This document shows, piece by piece, positions 60,887 through 64,000 of a DNA stretch of 64,000 nucleotides (within the stretch, counting starts at the first letter, position 1; each line of letters begins with the position of its first letter). The stretch is taken from NCBI RefSeq assembly GCF_035918235.1, contig NZ_CP109486.1:496001-560000 (forward strand), read 5' to 3'. The notes beneath the pieces were generated by a model. It was given only the letters and a program-made list of their open reading frames with translations, was not told the DNA's origin and made no database searches. A program made the position numbers and the translations under genes. The stretch is from Streptomyces sp. NBC_01445. Lineage in GTDB: Bacteria; Actinomycetota; Actinomycetes; Streptomycetales; Streptomycetaceae.

Positions 60887-62272
60887 ATGGCCGACCGGAA
60901 CACACCCCGCCTCCACGTACGGCCCGCCGCCGGTCAGTGGTGCAACGACCCCAACGGCCCGCTCTTCCACGACGGCCGCTACCACCTCTTCTTCCAGCAC
61001 AACCCGGGCGCGCCCGTCTGGGGCGACATTCACTGGGGCCACGCCTCCAGCCCCGACCTCGTGACCTGGACCGACCAGGGCATCGCGCTCACCCCGACGC
61101 CCGGAACCCGCGACGAGCTGGGCGCCTGGTCCGGCTGCGCGGTCGTCGACGACGGTGTGCCCACCGCCGTCTACACCGCAATGGACCGCACCGACGGCAT
61201 CGGCTCGGTCATGCTCGCGCGCGCCGCCGACGAGGCGATATCGACGCTGAAGGCCGAGCCGGAAGCCGTCGTCCCCGGCCCGCCGACGGGCCTCGACCTG
61301 CTCGCCTTCCGCGACCCGTTCCTCTTCTCGTACGAGGGCCGGCGCTGGGCCGTGATCGGCGCCGGGCACCGACGCGCGCCGGAGGCGGGCGGCCGCCCCG
61401 ACGTGCTGCTCTACCGCGTCGACTCGCTCAACGAGTGGACCTACGCCGGCTCGCTCCTGGACGCGGCCCACCCGCTCGCGGCCCGCCACGCCGCGCCCGC
61501 CGACGCCTGGGAGTGCCCCGCGCTGCTGCCCACCGGTGACGGCCGCTGGATCCTGCTCCTGTCGCTGTGGGCCGCCGACATCACGTACTCGACCACGTAT
61601 CTGATCGGTGATCTCGCGCCGTCCGGCACCGGGTTGACCTTCGTGCCGTCCTCGGGCGGCATGCTCGATCACGGCCGCGACTTCTACGCTCCCACCGCCC
61701 TCGTCGAGGACGGCCGAACCCTGCTGTGGGGCTGGAGCTGGGAGTCGCGTACCGAGGAGGAGTCCGTGACCGTCGGCTGGGCGGGCTGTCTGACGCACCC
61801 GCGCGAGATCGGCGTGCACGAGGACGGCACGTTGCGGCTCGCGCCCGCCCGGGAGTTGACGGGGCTGCGGGGCGCCGAACTGGCCGTGGGAGACGTGCTT
61901 CCCGCCGCGTACGAGATCGAGCTGGACGTGGCCGTCGGCCACCCCGACTCCGAGGTCGAACTGCACCTCGGGGACACCATCGCGCTGCGTCTGAACCCGA
62001 CGCGCGGGCTCGCCACCCTCGACCGGACGGGCGCGCCCGCCAGCTCGCACCATCCGCTGCCCAGGACCGCGCAGGTCACCGCCGTCGTGCCGGGCGGGTC
62101 CCGGGCGCGGCTGCGGGCTCTGGTCGACGGGCCGCTGGTCGAGGTGTTCGTCGACGAGCGGGCCATGCTGACGGAGAAGGTCTACCCCGCGCCCGAGGGC
62201 AGGCTCGGCGTCGCGGTCGTGCGCGGTGCGGCCGAGGTCCGGGTGACGGCCTGGGAGCTGACCGGTCGCTGA
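60887..62272 (+). CDS. GH32 beta-fructofuranosidase (sucrose hydrolase/levanase type)
   Basis: The 461-residue protein has the GH32 signatures QWCNDPNGP (nucleophile Asp21), AFRDPFLF (RDP 142-144) and AWECPALLP (acid/base Glu209), followed by the C-terminal beta-sandwich (ALVDGPLVEVFVDERAMLTE). There is no signal peptide, so it acts on imported sucrose or short fructans. ATG 60887 leaves a long 5' region after the operators. It works with the divergent permease and fructokinase. Confidence 0.95.
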   Translation: MADRNTPRLHVRPAAGQWCNDPNGPLFHDGRYHLFFQHNPGAPVWGDIHWGHASSPDLVTWTDQGIALTPTPGTRDELGAWSGCAVVDDGVPTAVYTAMDRTDGIGSVMLARAADEAISTLKAEPEAVVPGPPTGLDLLAFRDPFLFSYEGRRWAVIGAGHRRAPEAGGRPDVLLYRVDSLNEWTYAGSLLDAAHPLAARHAAPADAWECPALLPTGDGRWILLLSLWAADITYSTTYLIGDLAPSGTGLTFVPSSGGMLDHGRDFYAPTALVEDGRTLLWGWSWESRTEEESVTVGWAGCLTHPREIGVHEDGTLRLAPARELTGLRGAELAVGDVLPAAYEIELDVAVGHPDSEVELHLGDTIALRLNPTRGLATLDRTGAPASSHHPLPRTAQVTAVVPGGSRARLRALVDGPLVEVFVDERAMLTEKVYPAPEGRLGVAVVRGAAEVRVTAWELTGR

Positions 62273-62505
62273 GCCCGCGGGCGGGCGGCGAGAGCGCTAC
62301 GGGGCGACGGCCCGGTCGCCCTTCCGACACCTGGGCGAGGCCCTTCCCACCCCCGGCTCGTCGCCCCACCCCGTCGTGGTCGCCGCGGGTCCCGCCATGG
62401 CGCTCGGCACGTGCATCGGCGGCCTGCGCACCAGCAGGACGACGGGTCACGGCATCACGGAGCTGTCCGGCGCCCTGTGCGCTTGCGCCGCCGCCGGTTC
62501 GCGGT
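62273..62505. other. Intergenic between convergent GH32 and lacI genes
   Basis: Very GC-rich, no T-tract terminator and no gene. Confidence 0.35.
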
Positions 62506-63540
62506 TCAGCTCGGGCTGCCCACCGACTCCCGTTCCACCACCGGGCAGTCGAGCAGCAGGCCCGCCGACCGGTCGACGTCGTGCCCCGCGTCCGCCGCGT
62601 CGAGCAGAGCACGGACCGCCTCCGCGCCCATCTCGTAGTGCGGCAGCGCGACCGTGGTGAGTGCCGGGACCAGATGGGCCGCCATCTGGTCCTGGTCGTC
62701 GTAGCCGACGAGGGACAGCTCGCCGGGGACGTCGATCCCGAGCCGGGCCGCCGCCAGCATCGCGCCCGCCGCGACGCGGTCGTTGGCGCAGACGATGCCC
62801 GTCGGGCGGGTCTCACCGGGCCGGTCGAGGATCCGCAGGGCCGCCGCGTAGCCCTCGTCGATCTGCCAGCCCGCGCGCACCGTCCATCCCTCGCGCGCCG
62901 TGAGTCCGGCGGCGCGCAGGCCGTCGGTGAATCCGCGGGCACGATCGGACGCCGCGATGTTGCCGGCCTCGCCCGCGAGCAACGCGATGTCGCGGTGGCC
63001 CGCCGCGATCAGCACGTCCACGGCCGAACGGCCGCCGCCCCGCTCGTCCGCCACCACGTACGCGTATGAATTCAGCTGCTGCGGGAGGCAGTTGGCGAGC
63101 ACCGTGCGGGCCGGATCCAGGCCGTCCGGGACCTGGGTACGGCGCATCGACATCGCCGCGTAGACCACGCCGTCGACCCGGCGGGCCCGCAGTTCGGCGA
63201 TGGCCTCCGTTTCGGCGGCCGGATCGTTTCGTGACTCCAGGAGCAGGACCTGGTGCCCGCGTTCGCGGGCCGCGTCCATCGCGCCGAGCACCATCCGCCC
63301 GGCGAACGGGCTCGTCGCGATCTCGTCGCTGAGCAACCCGATGACCGCGCTCCGCTTGCGCCGAAGGGAACGGGCCACCTCGTCGGGCCGGTAGCCGAGT
63401 TCGTCGGCCGCCTTCTTGATCCGTTCCTGCGTCCCGGCGGAGAGGTTGCCCGCCGCGCGGCCGCTGAAGACGAAGGAGACGGCGGCCCGTGACACCCCGG
63501 CGAGTTCGGCTACGTCGCGGGCGGTGGGGCGGCGGTTCAC
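62506..63540 (-). CDS. LacI-family transcriptional repressor
   Basis: The 344-residue protein has the LacI HTH TARDVAELAGVSRAAVSFVF then SGRAAGNLSAGTQERIKKAA and a periplasmic-binding-like sugar-sensing domain (TGIVCANDRVAAGAMLAAAR, DVPGELSLVGYDDQ). It lies convergent with the GH32 gene and is the likely repressor acting at the CTAxCACGTGxTAG boxes, induced by sucrose or a fructoside (inference). Confidence 0.92.
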   Translation of the reverse strand: MNRRPTARDVAELAGVSRAAVSFVFSGRAAGNLSAGTQERIKKAADELGYRPDEVARSLRRKRSAVIGLLSDEIATSPFAGRMVLGAMDAARERGHQVLLLESRNDPAAETEAIAELRARRVDGVVYAAMSMRRTQVPDGLDPARTVLANCLPQQLNSYAYVVADERGGGRSAVDVLIAAGHRDIALLAGEAGNIAASDRARGFTDGLRAAGLTAREGWTVRAGWQIDEGYAAALRILDRPGETRPTGIVCANDRVAAGAMLAAARLGIDVPGELSLVGYDDQDQMAAHLVPALTTVALPHYEMGAEAVRALLDAADAGHDVDRSAGLLLDCPVVERESVGSPS

Positions 63541-63652
63541 GGTGTCGTCCTCGATTCATGGGGCCCTGGGTCGCGCCCGTTCCTGTACGCGGCCCGTGCA
63601 TGCGTCCAGTATCTCCGTACGAGGTCACGAGTGCCGTCGGTAGGGTGCTCTC

Positions 63653-64000
63653 ATGGTGGGCAGAGGCGGTTCGGGCGGCAAAGCGGTCGGTGCGCGGGGG
63701 CAGGACGCCGCCGGTGCCGGTGGCACTTCGGGCGCCGGCGCCCGGGGTGATGCGGGGGCAGCCGAGCCGGGTGCCGTCGCGCGGCCCACCTCCCGTGACG
63801 TGGCACGGCTCGCGGGCGTCTCGCACACCGCCGTGTCGTTCGTGTTCAACGGCCGCGCCGACGGCAATCTCTCCGCCGAGACCCAGCGCCGGATCCGCGA
63901 GGCCGCGACGGAGCTCGACTACCGGCCGAACGCCGTGGCACGCGGTCTGCGCAGTCGGCGTACCGCCGTGATCGGCCTGGTCACCGACCACATCGCGTCG
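63653..64000 (+). CDS. LacI-family repressor, N-terminal part (runs off the window)
   Basis: ATG 63653 opens a frame with a ~45-residue Gly/Ala-rich extension and then the HTH SRDVARLAGVSHTAVSFVFN, hinge YRPNAVARGLRSRRTAVIGL. It is divergent from, and strikingly similar in its DNA-binding helix to, the neighbouring LacI gene, suggesting paralogues that may recognise similar operators. It is truncated by the window end. Confidence 0.85.
   Translation, partial: MVGRGGSGGKAVGARGQDAAGAGGTSGAGARGDAGAAEPGAVARPTSRDVARLAGVSHTAVSFVFNGRADGNLSAETQRRIREAATELDYRPNAVARGLRSRRTAVIGLVTDHIAS

Overview
The window is high-GC DNA with GTG starts, AGGAG-type ribosome sites and strong third-position G/C. It carries an SsgA-family sporulation protein, a SpoIIE-type phosphatase and typical actinomycete regulator/transport pairs. 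This points to Streptomyces or a close relative. The density of insertion sequences, decayed genes and one-gene-plus-regulator modules suggests an accessory or arm region of the linear chromosome (inference).

Layout. 1-8.4 kb is carbohydrate and sulfate-ester catabolism: an MFS permease (cut by the window edge), a type I sulfatase and its PadR regulator face a formylglycine-generating enzyme that would mature the sulfatase; next come a GH3 glucosidase and a sugar permease with a divergent TetR. 8.4-13.5 kb holds an ArsR/MFS pair, an HNH relic and a MerR/metallo-hydrolase cassette flanked by inverted repeats. 13.8-15.1 kb encodes a glycine-rich secreted protein with RTX repeats. 15.4-18.3 kb has two decayed paralogues, the second interrupted by a mini Tn3-family element. 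18.5-22.7 kb has a LysR-controlled IMPase/reductase pair and a TetR/SDR pair.

22.7-25.6 kb is a gene graveyard (uppS, SDR and transposase fragments) around a SpoIIE phosphatase that sits between two identical inverted 142-bp MITEs. 25.6-29.1 kb holds an IS605-type element with tnpA and tnpB and two toxin-antitoxin pairs. 29.5-33.5 kb holds an HTH protein, a repeat-tailed membrane protein, a TnpB relic, an SsgA-like protein and an ankyrin protein. 33.6-37.75 kb is two adjacent IS701-family elements sharing TTAG target duplications; the first carries a TetR and a SnoaL-like gene. 38-48 kb has a methyltransferase, three small secreted proteins (the last overrun by a TnpB element), small membrane proteins, a GNAT, a HAD hydrolase, an IS3 element, a coiled-coil/winged-helix-like protein and a truncated trypsin-like domain.

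48.5-58.3 kb has a secreted glycerophosphodiesterase, an operon of small peptide, APH-like kinase, ABC exporter and methyltransferase, a nucleotidyltransferase, and remnants of NUDIX, NmrA, BrkB, DUF5919 and murF genes. 58.3-64 kb is a sucrose/fructan locus: fructokinase, LacY-type permease, GH32 enzyme, and two LacI repressors with matched CACGTG-core operators. No CRISPR array, rRNA or convincing tRNA was seen. All family assignments come from reading motifs by eye, without database searches.
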